Shown here in pieces: positions 9,201-24,200 of a stretch of DNA of 49,698 nt; the first letter of the stretch is position 1; each line of letters starts with the position of its first letter. The DNA is from Malaciobacter halophilus (GTDB lineage Bacteria > Campylobacterota > Campylobacteria > Campylobacterales > Arcobacteraceae), in the NCBI RefSeq assembly GCF_002837275.1, contig NZ_NXIF01000012.1, forward strand, positions 1 to 49,698. The letters run 5' to 3'. The notes beneath the pieces are model-generated. The model was not told where the DNA came from. It saw only the letters and a program-made list of their open reading frames with translations, and did not search any database. The position numbers and the translations under genes are program-made.

Positions 9201-12200
9201 AAAAGCTAATGATGATACTGTTTTTGCTGGTGCAGATGATGATTTGATTATTGCAGGTGAAGGTAATGATGTTTATTATGGACAAGAAGGAAGTGATACG
9301 GTTGATTATAGTTTAGAAACTGGAAAAATCGATGTTACTTTAAATGAGACTAATCAAGTAGATTTAAATATAAATGGAGTAAAAAAAGACACTCTAGCTT
9401 CAATTGAGAATGTAATTGGTGGTTCAAATGATGATACTATTATTGCAGATAGTAATAAGAATATTCTTGATGGTAATAGTGGAGATGATACTTTAGATGG
9501 AAAACAAGGAGATGATACACTTCTTGGAAGAGTTGGAAATGATACTTTAGTTGGTGGAGAAGGAAATGACTATATTGATGGTGGAGAAGATATTGATACG
9601 GTTGATTATAGTTATTTAGACTCAATTTTAGGAAACGATAAAGGTATAAATGCAGACTTATCAAACAATAGAGTTGATGACCAAGTTGGGGGAACTTTTG
9701 TTGGTGTTGATAGAGTACAAAATGTAGAAAATGTTATTGGTACAAAGTTTGATGATAGTATTACTGGAAATAGTAAAAATAATAAATTAGAAGGTAAAGC
9801 TGGAGATGATGTCCTTGTAGGTTTACAAGGAGATGATACTTTACTTGCGCAAGATGGAGATGATACTTTAAAAGGTGGCTTGGGAGATGATATTTTAGAT
9901 GGAGGAGATGGAGTTGATACTGCAGACTACTCTGATGCAACAGAAGATTTAAATATAGATTTAAACTCTCAAGGTTCAAAATCAATTAGTGTTAGTCAAG
10001 GAAGTGATACATTTATATCTATTGAAGGTGCAATTGGTGGAAGTGGTGATGATACTTTAAAAGGTACTACAGAAGCTAATACTTTAGTTGGTAATGAGGG
10101 TAATGATACTTTACTTGGTTCTGGTGCTAATAGTGGAGTTGATTATATAGATGGTGGACTTGGTGAGGATTTTGCAAGTTTTGCTTTTACTTCAAATGAT
10201 ATAACTATTGATTTATCTTTAAATGATGTAGAGCAAAATACATCTGAGGGTAAAATTATTATTAAGAATGTTGAAAATCTTGATGGCGGAGCAGGAAATG
10301 ATACTATTATTGGTAATGATGAGATAAATACTTTAACTGGTGGAGCAGGAAATGATACATTAATAGGAAAAGGTAAAAATGATACTTTAGATGGTGGAAC
10401 AAATGCTTATAAATTAACAATTACACCACAAAATAATGCTACATATACTTTGAATATTGCAGGAGTAACTGTAAGTTTTATTGCAAGTGCAACAACAACT
10501 CTAGCTGAAGTTTTAGATGGTTTAGTGACAAGTTTCAATAGTGATTCTATGGCTACAACTATTGGTAAAATCATGCATGATGGTACAAATATTTACTTAG
10601 AAACTAATGAGAGTTTTTCTTCTAGTTCAAATGTTTCTTTTGAATATAAACAGTATACAGATACAGCTGATTACTCAATTGTATCAGGTACAAGTGGAAT
10701 TAATGTTGATATGAACTTAGGTGATGATTCTTCACGAAATGAAGGTTTAGTAACTATTGATGGAGATAATGGAAGAGATACATTAGTAGATATAGAAAAT
10801 ATTATTGGTACAAAAAATGATGATAAAATCACTGGAGATAGTGATGATAATATAGATAATAAATTTGAGGGACAAGCTGGAAATGATACTATAAGTGGTG
10901 GAAGTGGAAATGACACTCTTTTAGGTCAAGAAGATGATGATATTTTATATGGTAATACTGGAAATGACACTTTAGATGGTGGAAGTGGAGATGATACTCT
11001 TTATGCAGGCTTAGGACAAAATAGAGTTATTGGAGGTATAGGTTCTGATACAGTTGCTTATGATGTAGATAAAGCTATAGATGTTGATTTATCAAATTTT
11101 GGTGCACAAGATATTTTTAAAGATGGAACACAAGTTGATACTATATCAGAAGTTGAAAATGTTATAGGAACAGCTCAAAATGATAAAATAAGTGGAAATA
11201 GTGATAAAAATATTTTAAGTGGACAAGGTGGAGATGATACTTTAGATGGAAGAGTAGGAGATGATACTTTATATGGTGGAAGTGGAAATGATACATTAAA
11301 AGCTTCTACTGGAGATAATTTGCTTGATGGTGGAGAAGATATTGATACAGTTGATTATAGTGGTAATAAAGCTATAAATGTTAATTTATCAAATACAAGT
11401 TCACAAGATGTATTTAAAGACTCTACTCAAAATGATACCTTAGTAAATATAGAAAATGTTATAGGTTCAAATGCTAAAGATACAATTAGTGGAAATATTT
11501 TAAATAACTCTCTTTTTGGTTCATCAAATGATGATATTTTAAGTGGTGAGGCTGGAAATGATATTTTAAATGGTGGTGATGGAACACAAGATATTGCTGA
11601 TTATACTTCTTCAACTTCTGGGATTATTGTTGATTTAAATGATACAGATAATGATGGATTTCAAGTATTAAATGATGGATTTGGAGATAAAGATAAACTA
11701 GTTGATATAGAGATAATTAAAGCATCAAATAATAGTGATAGATTAAGTGGTTCAAATACTAATGATACTTTTATAGCAAATGATGGTGATGATACTTTAA
11801 AAGGTTTATTAGGTGATGATGTTTTAAATGGTAATAAAGGAAATGATACTTTTATAGCAGGAGTTGATAGTAATAGTGATGGTATTTTAGAAAGTGGTGA
11901 TGATGGTATTGATACTATTGATGGTGGAGAAAATAGTGATACTGTTGATTACTCAAACTTAGATAATACTCACTTTATTGATGTTAGTTTAGATGGTTCT
12001 ACACAAGTTGATGTAGTAGTATCAAATGCTTCAAATGATAAGATAAAAAATATAGAGAATGTTTCTGGTACTCAAGGTAATGATAAAATTATTGGAGATA
12101 GTAAAGATAATACTTTATTAGGAAATGCTGGAGATGATATTTTAGAAGGTGCAGCAGGAAATGATGTTTTAAATGGAGGAGATAATAACTCTAAAGGAGA

Positions 12201-15200
12201 TACTGTATCTTATGAAACAGCACAAAGTTCAGTAAATGTAAATCTTGGCTTAGATGGGGTTGCTCAAAATATTAGTGCAGAACAAGGGAATGACACATTA
12301 ATTGATATTGAAAATGTTATAGGTTCAAGCCATGAAGATAGTTTGATTGGTAATGCTTCAAATAATACCTTAGAAGGAAGAGATTCAAATGATATTTTAA
12401 TTGGATTAGCAGGAGATGATAATTTAATTGGTGGCAAAGGTAATGATACTTTAAGAGGTGGAGCCAATGATGATATTTTAAATGGTGGAGAAGGAATAGA
12501 TACAGCTGATTATTCAAATGCTACTGAGGATTTAGATATAGATTTAAATTCACAAGGTTCAAAAGTAATAAGTGCTAGTCAAGGAAGTGATACTTTTATC
12601 TCTATTGAGGGTGCAATTGGAGGAAGTGGAGATGATACTTTAAGAGGAACTTCTGGGGTTAATACTTTAATTGGTGGAGAAGGAAATGATACACTTCTAG
12701 GAGGTGGCGCTGGTGATGCTTTAAACTTTGATTATATTGAAGGTGGTGCTGGAAGTGAAGATTTTGTAAGTTATAGTTATATTGATGCTTTAGGACAAAA
12801 AGTTGTAATTGATTTAGCAAATAGTGAAGTTCAAGATACTGTTGGAGCTGGGCATATAAAAATAAATACAGTTGAAAATCTTGAAGGTGGAGCTAAAGAT
12901 GATACTTTATTTGGTAATGATAGTGAAAATACACTAATTGGTAGAGAAGGAAGTGATGTTTTTGCCAGTAAAAATGGAGATGATACTTTTATTGGTGGAA
13001 AAGCAACAATAGTAAACAATAAAGTAGTAGCAAATGATGATAATGAAAATGATACAGTAACATATTTGGATGCTTCTGGGCAAATTAGTGTTGATATGAA
13101 TGTGGCATCAGAAGATGATACTACACTAAATATTGGTAGAGTAACTAATGATGGTTATAATAATGTAGATACTTTATATGGAATAGAAAATATCATTGGT
13201 TCAAATTATGCTGATAATATTATTGGTGATATAGATGATAATGTAAATAATAAGTTTGTTGGAGCAAATGGAGCAGATAGAATCTCAGGTGGAAGTGGCG
13301 ATGATACTATTTATGGTGGATTTGATGATGCAACAGTAGAAACAACAAATGAAGAAGCTTTAAAAGATACTTTATATGGTGGAAGTGGTGATGATACTTT
13401 ATATGGAAATAAAGGAGATGATACACTTTATGGTGAAGCTGGAAATGATGTATTAAGAGGTGATGAAGGATTTGATACAGTTGATTACTCAAATGAAAAT
13501 AAAATTGTAGTAAATTTAAGTGAAGGTGCAACAGTTACTATTGATAGTAACAATAATAGTAGTTTTGAAAATGATGGAAGTGATGATAAAGATACTTTAT
13601 ATGGAATTGAAAATATCACTGGTTCAAACAGTGGAAACGATACAATAACAGGAGATAATAACTCTAATACTATAAAAGGTCTTTTAGGAGATGATACTTT
13701 AAGTGGAGCAGGTGGTGCTGATACTTTAGATGGTGGTTTAGGAAATGATACTGTTGATTTTTCATATTTAAATAGTGGTTCTTCAAAAGTAGTAGTTGAT
13801 TTATCAAATAGTAGCTCTACTGTTAATACAAGTAGCAATATTGCAACTTCAGATATTGATAGTTTAACTTCAATTGAGAATGTTCAAGGAAGTAAAAACG
13901 ATGATACAATAACAGGAGATAGTCAAGCTAATACTTTATATGGTAATGGGGGTAATGATACTATTTATTCAAGCTCTAACAATGATACAATAGATGGAGG
14001 AACACAAACTTCAAAAGATATAATGAGCTATGAAAATAGTAGTTCTTCTATTACTTTAAGTTCTAATGTAAATGGTTATGATGTAATTAAACAAAGTGGA
14101 GGGCTTGATTCTTTAACAAATATTGAAGAGGTTCATGGAAGTAACTATAAAGATACACTAATAGGTGGAACTTCAAATGATACTTTTAAAGCAGGTAGTG
14201 ATGATGATATCTTAAGTGCTCAAGGTGGAAATAACTCTTTATATGGTGAAGCTGGAAATGATACTTTTATTACTGCACAAGGAGATGACCTTTTTCATGG
14301 GGGAGATAATCAAGATTTAGTTGATTATAGCTCTATTACTACAAATAATACTAATCCTTCAAGTTCTCATACAGGTGTGGTTGTAAGTTTAGATAATGCA
14401 AATGCACAAAATGTACATAGTAGCGCTGGAAGTGATACTTTAGTAGATATTGAAAATATTAAAACAACTAATCTAAATGATTCTATTTTAGGAAATAATG
14501 ATGCAAATATTATTTATAGTTTAGATGGAAATGATACTATAAATAGTGCAGGTGGAGATGATGTTGTTTTTGCTGGAAGTGGTGATGATACGATTGAAGG
14601 TGCTTTAGGTGCTGATGAATTATACGGTCAAGCAGGAGATGATACTTTTAAGTTTTCAGCTAACTCTAATGATGGAAAAGATGATGTTATTGATGGAGGA
14701 GATGAAGCAGATAACTCAAGAGGAAAAGATAGTTTAGATTATAGTTTATTAAATGAATCTATCTCTTTAGATTTAAATGATAATAGTACTTCTTATGTAA
14801 AAGTTGGAAGTGATAATTTTCATCATCAAGTAAAAAATATAGAGAATGTTATTGGTACAAGCCATGATGATACTATAAAAGGTGATAGTGCAGATAATTT
14901 ACTTGAAGGAAGAGTAGGAAATGATACTTTAAGTGGAGAAACAGGAGATGATACACTTTTAGGTGGAACTGGAAGTGATATTTTATCAGGTGATGCAGGC
15001 GATGATATTTTAGCAGGTGATGGAGATGGAACATCATCTTATACAAATGAAAATGGTGAAGTTGATACGGTTGATTATTCTAGTGAAAAAAATGAAGATT
15101 TAGTTATTGATATTTCAGATGGAGCTCATTTTATTAGTTCTTCTCAAGGTACAGATACTTTCTATGGAATAGAAGGGGTTATTGGTGGAGAAAAAAATGA

Positions 15201-18200
15201 TACTTTAACAGGAAATAGTGGTGCTAATACTTTAGTTGGTAATAAAGGAAATGATACACTTTTAGGAGGAGGAGCTTCTTCTGGATATGATTATATTGAC
15301 GGTGGAGAAGGTGATGCTGATTTTGTAAGCTTTGAATATACTGCAAAAGACATTACTGTTGATTTATCAAAAACAGATGTAATACAATCAACTGGCGATG
15401 GAGATTTGATAATCAAAAATATTGAAAATCTTGCTGGTGGATATGGAAATGATACTATTATAGGAAATACTTCAAATAATACTTTAGAAGGTGGAGCAGG
15501 AGATGATACTTTAATAGGAAACGCAGGAAATGATGTTTTAAGAGGTGGAAGTGGATATGCTCTTACAATAGCAGTTCTTACTTCTGTTATTAGTTTTGAA
15601 GTAAATGGTCAAACTATTAGTTTTGATAATACAAGTGCTTTAAAAACAAAAGCAGAGGTTTTAGATGAGTTAGTAAAAATCTTTGAAGCAAATAGTGTTG
15701 CAAGTTCTAATAATACATCTGTAAAAGTTGAAGGTGAAACTTTACATATTAAAACACAAGAGAGTGTTACTGGAAATAGCAATTTAAATATAACAAAAGA
15801 TAGTGATACAGTAGATTACTCTTCTTTAAATGCAGGAATAGGTATTGAAGTTGATTTAACTACACCAGATACAAATGGTTATAACGTATATAATGATGGT
15901 TTTGGAGCAAAAGATAGATTAGAAGGCATAGAGAATATTAATGGGAGTATTTACAAAGATATAATAAAAGCTGATGATAATAATAATACAATCTTTGGAA
16001 ATTTAGGTAATGATACTATTGATGGACAAGGTGGAGATGATTATATAGATGGCGGAGCTGGTGATGATAAAATAATTGGTGCTGCTGGAAATGATGAACT
16101 TTATGGACAAGCTGGAGATGATACATTTATTGCATTACAAAATGACGGAGAAGATGTAATAAATGGAGGAAGTAATAGTAATATTGGAGATACTATTGAT
16201 TATACACAAGCTTCACAAGCCTCTTATCACTTAGAAGTTAATTTAAGCAATAACGAAGTAGCAAATATTGATGCAAATAGTGCAATCATGACCAATGGAA
16301 CTACTTTTGTAAAAGATACTATTACAAATATAGAAAATGTTATTGGTACAAATGCAAATGATACTTTTGTAGGTAATAGTTTAAATAATAGTTTTAGTGG
16401 AGAAGGTGGTAGTGATACTATTAATTTTGCTAATTCAAATGATAAAGTAGTAGTTGATTTACAAAATAATAGTGCTTTTGGAAATGATATAGGAACTGAT
16501 ACAATCTCTTCTATTGAAAATGTTGTTGGTTCTAGTAGTGATGATACTATTATAATGTCAAATGAAAATGAGATAAATAGAGTTGATGGAGGTTCTCACG
16601 ATACTACGGTTAGTGGTAAAGGAGATACTATCTCTTATGAAAACTATACAAGTTCAGTTCAAGTTGATTTACAAAGTGGTGTAAACAATGTTGATGATAC
16701 TATTTTAAATATTGAAAATATAACAGGTGGTATTAATAGTGATACATTAAGAGCAGATGCAAATAAAAACTCACTTTTAGGTTCAAAAGGAGATGATACT
16801 TTACAAGGAAGAGGTGGAGATGACTTCCTTGATGGTGGAGAAAATAGTGATACAGCTGATTATTCAGATGCAACAGGAGATGTTGTAGTAGATTTACATA
16901 GTGCGACAAATACTGCAAGTGGAGCAGGTGTTGGTACGGATACTTTAAAAGATATAGAGAATATTCTTGGTTCAAATTTTGATGATACTTTTATTGGAAG
17001 TATAGATAATGCAAATATTTTTGATGGTGCAGGAGCTACTGATACTGTTGATTATTCAAAATTAACTGATTTAAATAATGATAAAGTTGTAGTTGATTTA
17101 TCAAATGAAATAGCAACAGTAATAAGTGGTGGAACAAAACCTAGTGATACTTTGAAAAATATTGAAAATGCAATTGGTACAGCAGGAAATGATACTTTTA
17201 TTGGAAATAGTGTAAATAATGTATTTGATGGTGGAGTAGGAAATGAAAGTGATAAAGCTGATTATTCAAATGTAAGTAATACAGGTATTACAGTTGATTT
17301 ATCACAAGCTGTACAAACTGTTAGTGTCTCTTCTTCTAATATTGATACTGTTAAAAATATTGAAGACTTTGATGGTTCAAATCAAGATGATATTTTTATT
17401 ATGAAAGGAAATGATACAACATCAAATGTAATTGATGGAAAAGCAGGAGTAGATACAATAAGCTATGAAGCATATTCAAACTCTGTTGAAGTGGATATGA
17501 CTACAAATACAAATAATACTTCAGATAGTTTATTAAATATTGAAAATCTTAAAGGTGGAAGTAATGATGATACTTTAAGAGGAAATGATTTATCAAATAG
17601 TATTGAAGGTTTAAATGGAGCAGATACTTTTTATAGCTCTAAAGGTAGTGATACTTTAATTGGTGGAGATGATAGCTCTATTGATATTGTAAGTTATGAA
17701 AAAGAGACAAAAAAAGTTGTAGTTAATGCAAATGCTGATGAGTATTTAGTAACAAAAGTAGCAAATAGTAATAATGAAGATGTTTTAAAAGGTATTGAAG
17801 AAGTTCATGGAAGTGACTATGAAGATGATTTTACTGGTGGAGATAACGCTGATACTTTTAAAGGTGGAAATTCAAATGATATTTTAAGAGGTGAAGGTGC
17901 TAATGATTTACTTTATGGACAAAGTGGTGATGATACTCTTTTAGGTGGTATTGGAAATGACTATTTAGATGGGGGAACAAATAGTTTAGTTGGTGATACT
18001 GTAAGTTATGAAAATAGAAATGAGAGTGTAAATGTTGATTTAACTTTAGGTGAAGCAACAGCAACTATTGGAAGTAGTGAAACAGACACATTAAAAGATA
18101 TTGAAAATATCACAGGTTCTACTGTTAAAGATGAAATCACAGGTGATGAAAATAAGAATACTTTATTGGGTATGCAAGGCAATGATACTTTAAGTGGTGA

Positions 18201-21200
18201 AGCTGGAGATGATTATATTGATGGTGGAAGTGGTAATGATGAGGTTATTGGCGGTGCTGGTGCTGATAGATTATATGGTGGAAGTGGAGATGATACTTTT
18301 AAAATCCATAGTGAACAAAGTGAGTTAACGGGCGATATTATTGATGGACAAGAAGATATTGATACTCTTGATTATAGCAATATAAATAGTGGTGTTAATA
18401 TTAGATTAAATGGTTCAACAAACTCAAAAGCTACTATTATTAGCTCTTCTGAAGAGCATACTATTAAAAATATTGAAAATGTAATTGGAACAACTGGAAA
18501 TGATACAATTCAAGGAGATAGTAACAATAATATACTAAATGGTAAAGATGGAATTGATACAATTAGCTTTGAAGATGCCACATCAAATATAAGTGCAAAT
18601 ATTGGAACAGATGATAAAACAATTGATTCAAATTTATTAAATGCTACTCAATCAACAGGTGATGGAAGTGTTGATACTATTGAAGAGTTTGAAAATATAA
18701 TTGGTTCAAAACAAGATGATACTTTTGTAGGTAGTTCTAGCTCAAATAAAATCACTGGAAATTTAGGTCAAGATACAATTTATGGACAAGCTGGCGCAGA
18801 TGATTTAAGAGGTGGAGAAGGAAATGACCTTTTAAATGGAGGAAGTGGTGCAGATGATATTTATGGAGATGGTGGAACAGATACAGTAACTTATGAAGAT
18901 GCTTCAAATGTAAATGTAAATTTAAGAGGTATAAGTAATGGTATTGCTAATGAAAACTATAATGGAACAACTTCAACTGATAAATTATATAGTATTGAAA
19001 ATGTAATTGGCTCAAGTGGTGATGATACAATTGAAGGTAATGAAGAGGATAATACTTTAATTGGTGGAGCTGGTAATGATACAATCAGTTTTGAAAACTC
19101 TACAACAGGAGTAACTGTTGATTTAACAAATACTACATCAAAACAAAATACAAATGATGGTAATGATTTAATTCAAGGTTTTGATAATATACTTGGTTCA
19201 AAAAATAGTGATAATTTAACAGGAAACAGTAATGCTAATATTATTCATGCGGGTTTATTAGATGATACAATTGAAGGCTTAGCTGGAAATGATACTATTT
19301 ATGGACAAGCAGGTGATGATGTTATTGATGGTTCTTCTGATTTAGATACTTTATATGGAGGAAGTGGAGATGATACTTTTATTGCATCTTTATTGGATGG
19401 AAATGATGTAATAAATGGTTTTGAAACAACAGGAACTGAAAGTAGTGATGATAAAGATACTATTGATTATAGTGGGATTAATGACTCTTCGTATCATTTA
19501 GAAGTTAATTTAAGTAATAGCGATATTGCAGGAGTTTTAAATAATAGTGCAAATATAAAACAAGATTTAACCACTGAACAAACTGATACTATTTCAAATA
19601 TTGAAAATATAATAGGAACAAGTGGTAATGATACTATTATTGGAAGTAGTGAAGCTAACCAATTAAAAGGTGAAGCAGGAGATGATACTTTTATTGGTGG
19701 AGCTGGTAATGACCAGATAATTGGAGGAGCACATACTGTTGGTTTAAATGGTGGAGATTGGGTAGATTATAGCTACTCTTTAAATAACATCTATACAGAT
19801 TTAAATTCAGAAAATAGAGTTTATATTGATACTGATGGCGTAACAGGCTTTGGTGTAAATGATGAAGTTGATACTTTAAGTCAAATAGAGAATATCAAAG
19901 GTTCTAATATAAATAGTAAAGCAGATACTATTATAGGAAATAGTGAAGATAACTCTATTTTAGGTTTAAAAGGTGATGATACTATTGATGGTGGAGCTGG
20001 AAGTGACTATTTAGATGGAGGTGAAGGAGAAAATACTCTTTCATTTGAAAGTCTTAATGAAGGTGTTAGTGTAGATTTAAGTAATTCAAGTGCTACTACA
20101 AGTAAACATAGTGATACTATAAAAAACTTTACAAATATTATTGGTACAGATTTATCATCTCAAGAAGATATTTTAATAGGTGATAATAACAATAATACAA
20201 TAAAAGGTTTAGCAGGAAATGATACTTTAGAAGGTAAAGGTGGAGTTGATAAACTTTTTGGTGGAAGTGGAAATGATACTTTTATTTTAGGTATAAATGA
20301 TGGAGAAGATACTATTGATGGAGAAGATGGCTCTTCTGATACAGTTGATTATAGTAGTTTAAACTCTTCTGAGAGTCTAAATTTAGATTTAGATACTTCA
20401 ACAGCAACAACTGCTACTGTTACTAATGGAAGTACAACCTTTACAGATAGTGTTGTAAATATTGAAAATATTAAAGGTGGAGCTGGAGATGATAAACTAA
20501 CTGGTGATGCTTTTAAAAATAGTTTATGGGGTAATGCAGGAGATGATATTTTAGATGGTGATTATGAAGATGATAAACTATTTGGTGGAAGTGGAAATGA
20601 TACTTTACTTGGTGGCTTAGGAGATGATGAATTACATGGTCAAGCAGGAGATGATAATTTAAGTGGTGGAGCAGGCAATGATATAATTGATGGTGGAGAA
20701 GCAGATGAAATATTTGGTGATACTATTGATTACTCTTCAAAAAATACAAATTTAGATATTAATCTTAAAAAAACAGATGGCTCTTATGCAACTGCTTATT
20801 TAGATACAGAACAAGATAAATTAGCAAATATTGAGAATATTGTAGGAACTATTTATGATGATAAAATCATAGGTGATGAAGGTAAAAACAGACTTGAAGG
20901 TAAAAAAGGTGATGATACATTAGCAGGAGATGCTAGTGATGATACTTTATTTGGAAATGAGGGGAATGATACTTTTATTGCTGGAATTTATGACAAAAAT
21001 TTAGATGATTTTGTTTCTGGAAATGATGGAAATGATTATTATGATGGAGGAGAAGGTCAAGAAAATAGTAGTGCAGATACTTTAGACTATTCTGCTTTTG
21101 ATTCTTCAAAAAATATTGAAGTTGATTTAAGTGCAACTGATTCTTTAAATAGTGATTATGCTACTGTAAATGTAAATGATGGAACAACTGATTATGTTAA

Positions 21201-24200
21201 AAATATTGAAAATATTATAGGCTCTAAAGGTAATGATATTATTAGTGGAGATGCACAAAATAATATCTTAAATGGTTCATTAGGAGATGATACCTTAAAA
21301 GGTAATGCAGGAAATGATACTATTATTGGAGGAGAAGGACAAGATAAGGTTGATTACTCAGACGCGTTAAAAGGTATAGTTGTTGATTTAAGAGATGCTG
21401 TTGAAGTAAGTCAAGATGGATTTGATTTTCAAGATGATTTAAGTGGTATTGAAATTCTAGAAGGTTCTAATTTTGCAGATAGTTTAACAGGTTCTAATAG
21501 TAATGATACTTTTATTGGTGCTAATGGAAATGATAAGTTTTTCTCAACAAAAGGTAGTGATACTTTTTATGGTGGGAGTTTAGATACAAATGGTACTCAT
21601 ACTATTGAAGCTGGAGAATATAATAAAATTGACTATGAAGAAGAGAAAAGAATATATGTTGATTTAAGCCAAACTAAAACAGATAGTGATGGAAACATAT
21701 ACTCAGAAGTATTAAAATCAAATAGTAATTTAACAAGTGATGGTTTTACAAATTTAGAATCAACAGATAAAGTATATTCAATTGTAAATATTAATGGTAC
21801 AACTAATGATGATACAATAATTGGAAATAGTGAAACAAACTTTTTTGAAGGAGATAGTGGAGCTGATAAGTTAGAAGGAAAAGGTGGAGATGATAACTTA
21901 AAAGGTGAAGCTGGAAATGATACTTTTGTAGCTACAAGTGCAGATGATGGAAGTGATACAATTGATGGTGGAGAAGATAGTGATACAATTGATTATTCAA
22001 AACTTACATCAAACTCTATTGAAGTATCTTTAGCAGAAGATTTTACAGTATCTACTGTATTTGTTAAAAATGCAAATAATGACTCAATTGTAAATATAGA
22101 GAATGTTATTGGTACGCAAGTAGATGACACAATAACAGGAAATAGTAAAAACAATACTTTAATAGGTGAAGCAGGTGATGATACTTTAGAAGGTGGAAGA
22201 GGAGATGACCTTTTAGATGGTGGAATAAATAGTAGTAAAGGGGATACTGTTTCATACTCAAAAGCTAACTCATCAGTTAGTGTAGATTTAGGTTTAAATG
22301 GTATTTCACAAAATATAAGTGTAGAACAAGGAAATGATACTTTAACAGATATTGAAAATGTTATTGGAAGTGCTTATAATGATATATTCTACTCAAATGA
22401 AAATGCAAATAATAGTTTTGATGGAGGAATAACTGATAGTTTAGGTGGAGATACTGTTGATTACTCAAAACGTTTATTAGATAGTGATGATAAAATAGTT
22501 GCAAATTTAGAAACAAATAGTGTTCAAATAACAGATGATTTAGTTGTTACTGCAAATGATAGTTTAACATCTATTGAGAATATCACAGGTACAGCAGGGA
22601 ATGATACAATAACAGGAAATAGTGATAAAAATACTTTAAAAGGTGAAGCTGGTGATGATATTATTGAAGGTGGAGCTGGAGATGATTATATAGATGGAGG
22701 AGTAGATAATCTAGGAGATACAGTCTATTATAATAACGCAACTTCTGGTGTTAATGTTGATTTAGGTATTGATGGAACTGCACAAACTGTGGGTGGAGGA
22801 CAAGGTGTTGATACTTTAGTTGATATTGAACATGTAATAGGTTCTTCTTATGCAGATACATTTAAAGGAAACAATAGTGAGTCAAATACTTTTGATGGTG
22901 GAAAAGATTTAGATTCAGGTATAGAAAATATCAATGATGAAAATGATACTGTTGATTACTCTAAGCTTACAAATAGTAGTGATAAAATTGTAGTTGATTT
23001 AAGTAATACAAATAAAGATAATGTAGCAGTAACAGTTGCAAATGTAGCACAAGGTAGTGATACTTTAATAAACATAGAAAATGTTATTGGTACAAGTGGA
23101 GATGATACATTTACAGGAAATAGTGATAGTAATAATCTTCAAGGTGGAGATGGAGATGATACTTTCTTTGTAAAAGATGCTTCATCAAGTAATGAAATTG
23201 ATACTATTAATGGTGGAAATAATACAAGTGTTGGAGATACAGTAGATTTTAGTAAGGTAACAAACTATTATGTAGATGTAAATTTAAGTTCACAAGATTT
23301 ACTTTTAAAAGACTCTTCTAATGTTGTAGTAAGAGATGATAATGTTTTAAATATTGAGAATATTACAGGTACTCAAAATGAAGATAAAATTATAGGAGAT
23401 AGTTCTAAAAATATCTTAAAAGGAGAGGGTGGAACTGATACTATAAAAGGTGAAGCTGGTGATGATATTATTTATGGTTCAGATAATACTGATAATGCAT
23501 TGTCTTCTACTGATTATGAACTTTTAGATGGTGGAGAAGATAATGATACTATTTATGGTGGAGCAGGAAATGACTCTATTTTAGGTGGAACAGGAGTTGG
23601 AGAAGATTCACTTTATGGAGAAGCAGGAAATGATATTATTAAAGGTGGAAGTGGTGTTGACTTTATTGATGGTGGAGATAATGACGATTATATAAATGGA
23701 GAAGCTGGAGTAGATGAATTAAGAGGTGGACTTGGAGCTGATGAGATATATGGTGGAACAGAAGGTGATACTATATATGGAGATAATATAGACTCTAGTG
23801 ATACTCAAACTTCAAATGATAATGATACTATTTTTGGAGAAGATGGTGTAGATTATATTTATGGTGGTTTTGGAGATGATACTTTAAGTGGTGGAGCAAA
23901 TAATGACTATATTTATGGTGGTTTTTCACAAACTGAAGATTCAGGAACAAATGATACTGTAACTTATGAAAATGCAACAAACTCTGTAGTAGTTGATTTT
24001 GTTAATAATAAAGCAACAGGTGAAGGAACTGATGAATTATATGGTATTGAAAATGCCATAGGTTCTAAATATGATGATACATTTATCTCAAAACTCACTG
24101 TATCAAATAGATTTGATGGTGGAGATGATGAAAGTGGTGAGATAAATGGAGATAGTATTAGTTATGAAGAAGTAAATGTTGATAGTATTGATGATAAAGT

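Larger units (their letters stand above)
9915..17628 (+). repeat. Higher-order repeat, about 2.57 kb per unit, three units
   Basis: A multi-module block begins at 9915 (DTADYSDATEDLNIDL), 12499 (DTADYSNATEDLDIDL) and 15064 (DTVDYSSEKNEDLVIDI), i.e. spacings of 2584 and 2565 bp. Each unit continues in the same order: an IEGxIGG segment, GNDTLLG(S/G)GA, a DF.S(F/Y) strand, an (IK/IN).(V/I)ENL.GG segment, then a foreign insert about 490 bp in (units 1 and 3). Units 1 and 2 then share a VDMN...DNKF(E/V)G segment. The end of the third unit is approximate. Confidence 0.6.
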
